Shown: positions 63,961 to 64,000 of the stretch, one piece after another
Layout: every line of letters starts with the position of its first letter
How positions within the stretch are numbered: the first letter of the stretch is position 1
Assembly (NCBI RefSeq): GCF_005217615.1
Contig: NZ_SZNK01000001.1
Location: 1,569,501 to 1,633,500, forward strand
Direction: 5' to 3'
DNA: 64,000 nucleotides
Origin: Brevibacillus antibioticus
GTDB taxonomy: Bacteria; Bacillota; Bacilli; Brevibacillales; Brevibacillaceae
Program-made: the position numbers and the translations under genes
The notes under the pieces: model-generated
The model's database searches: none
The model's input: only the letters and a program-made list of their open reading frames with translations
Told to the model about the DNA's origin: nothing

Positions 63961-64000
63961 ATGAAGATACAAGAGATCTTACGTGCGCTTGAAGCCAAAG
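63961..64000 (+). CDS. Start of a further gene, probably PKS with N-terminal docking helix (truncated)
   Basis: ATG after GAGGGG opens MKIQEILRALEAK, an amphipathic helix similar in style to the docking N-terminus of PKS 4 (MKDFLQQLLSEV). It follows PKS 4 and the branching cassette, whose last PKS ends in a docking tail, so a partner PKS is expected here. Only 13 codons are visible. Confidence 0.5.
   Translation, partial: MKIQEILRALEAK

Overview
This window is most of a trans-acyltransferase (trans-AT) modular polyketide synthase (PKS) cluster from a Gram-positive bacterium of the Bacilli. The signs are strong AGGAGG-type ribosome sites, TTGAC/TAxxxT promoters, intrinsic terminators with U-tracts, a LoaP-type NusG paralogue, and close protein-level resemblance to the B. 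subtilis pks cassette proteins PksB, PksG, PksH and PksI. The cluster is GC-rich and the left flank is visibly more AT-rich, so the boundary is near base 2,300. I cannot name the genus.

Left flank (1-1770): the C-terminal part of a SyrD/PvdE-like cyclic-peptide ABC exporter with its own terminator, then three tiny overlapping ORFs (1200-1707) of unknown role, closed by a perfect 16-bp bidirectional terminator. On the minus strand is loaP (1768-2331), divergent from the PKS operon.

Transcription unit 1 (promoter about 2449-2478) holds an Sfp-type phosphopantetheinyl transferase, a PksB/BaeB-like metallo-hydrolase, a fused acylhydrolase-like AT / malonyl AT / trans-ER protein, and three PKS proteins of 3840, 5168 and 2761 aa. 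A second promoter-like block with the same architecture (43024-43053) precedes PKS 4 (5442 aa). The HMG-synthase beta-branching cassette follows (donor ACP, KS decarboxylase, HMGS, ECH1, ECH2), and then the first 40 bases of another gene that begins like a PKS docking helix. I count 12 KS domains, two C-methyltransferases, at least seven KRs, many DHs and a terminal triplet of Trp-flagged beta-branching ACPs. No integrated AT, loading module or thioesterase is visible, so the cluster continues to the right.

Chain logic: P1 KS-DH-KR-ACP-(DH-like)-ACP | KS-DH-KR-ACP | KS0 // P2 DH-ACP | KS-(ACP-like without Ser)-DH-KR-MT-ACP-ACP | KS-DH-KR-ACP | KS-KR // P3 MT-ACP | KS-DH-KR-ACP0-ACP | KS // P4 KR-ACP | KS-DH-ACP | KS-DH-KR-ACP | KS-KR-ACP0-ACP | KS-ACP-ACP-ACP. 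Every protein junction in the window splits a module.

The most interesting signal is regulatory. The leader of unit 1 and the P3-P4 gap share a 21-nt sequence (20 of 21 identical). Each copy can fold into the same small hairpin and sits inside an unrelated but complementary 7-bp stem. Three strong intrinsic terminators lie within the operon downstream of these elements. Together with the adjacent loaP, this reads as a two-site processive antitermination system acting over more than 60 kb.
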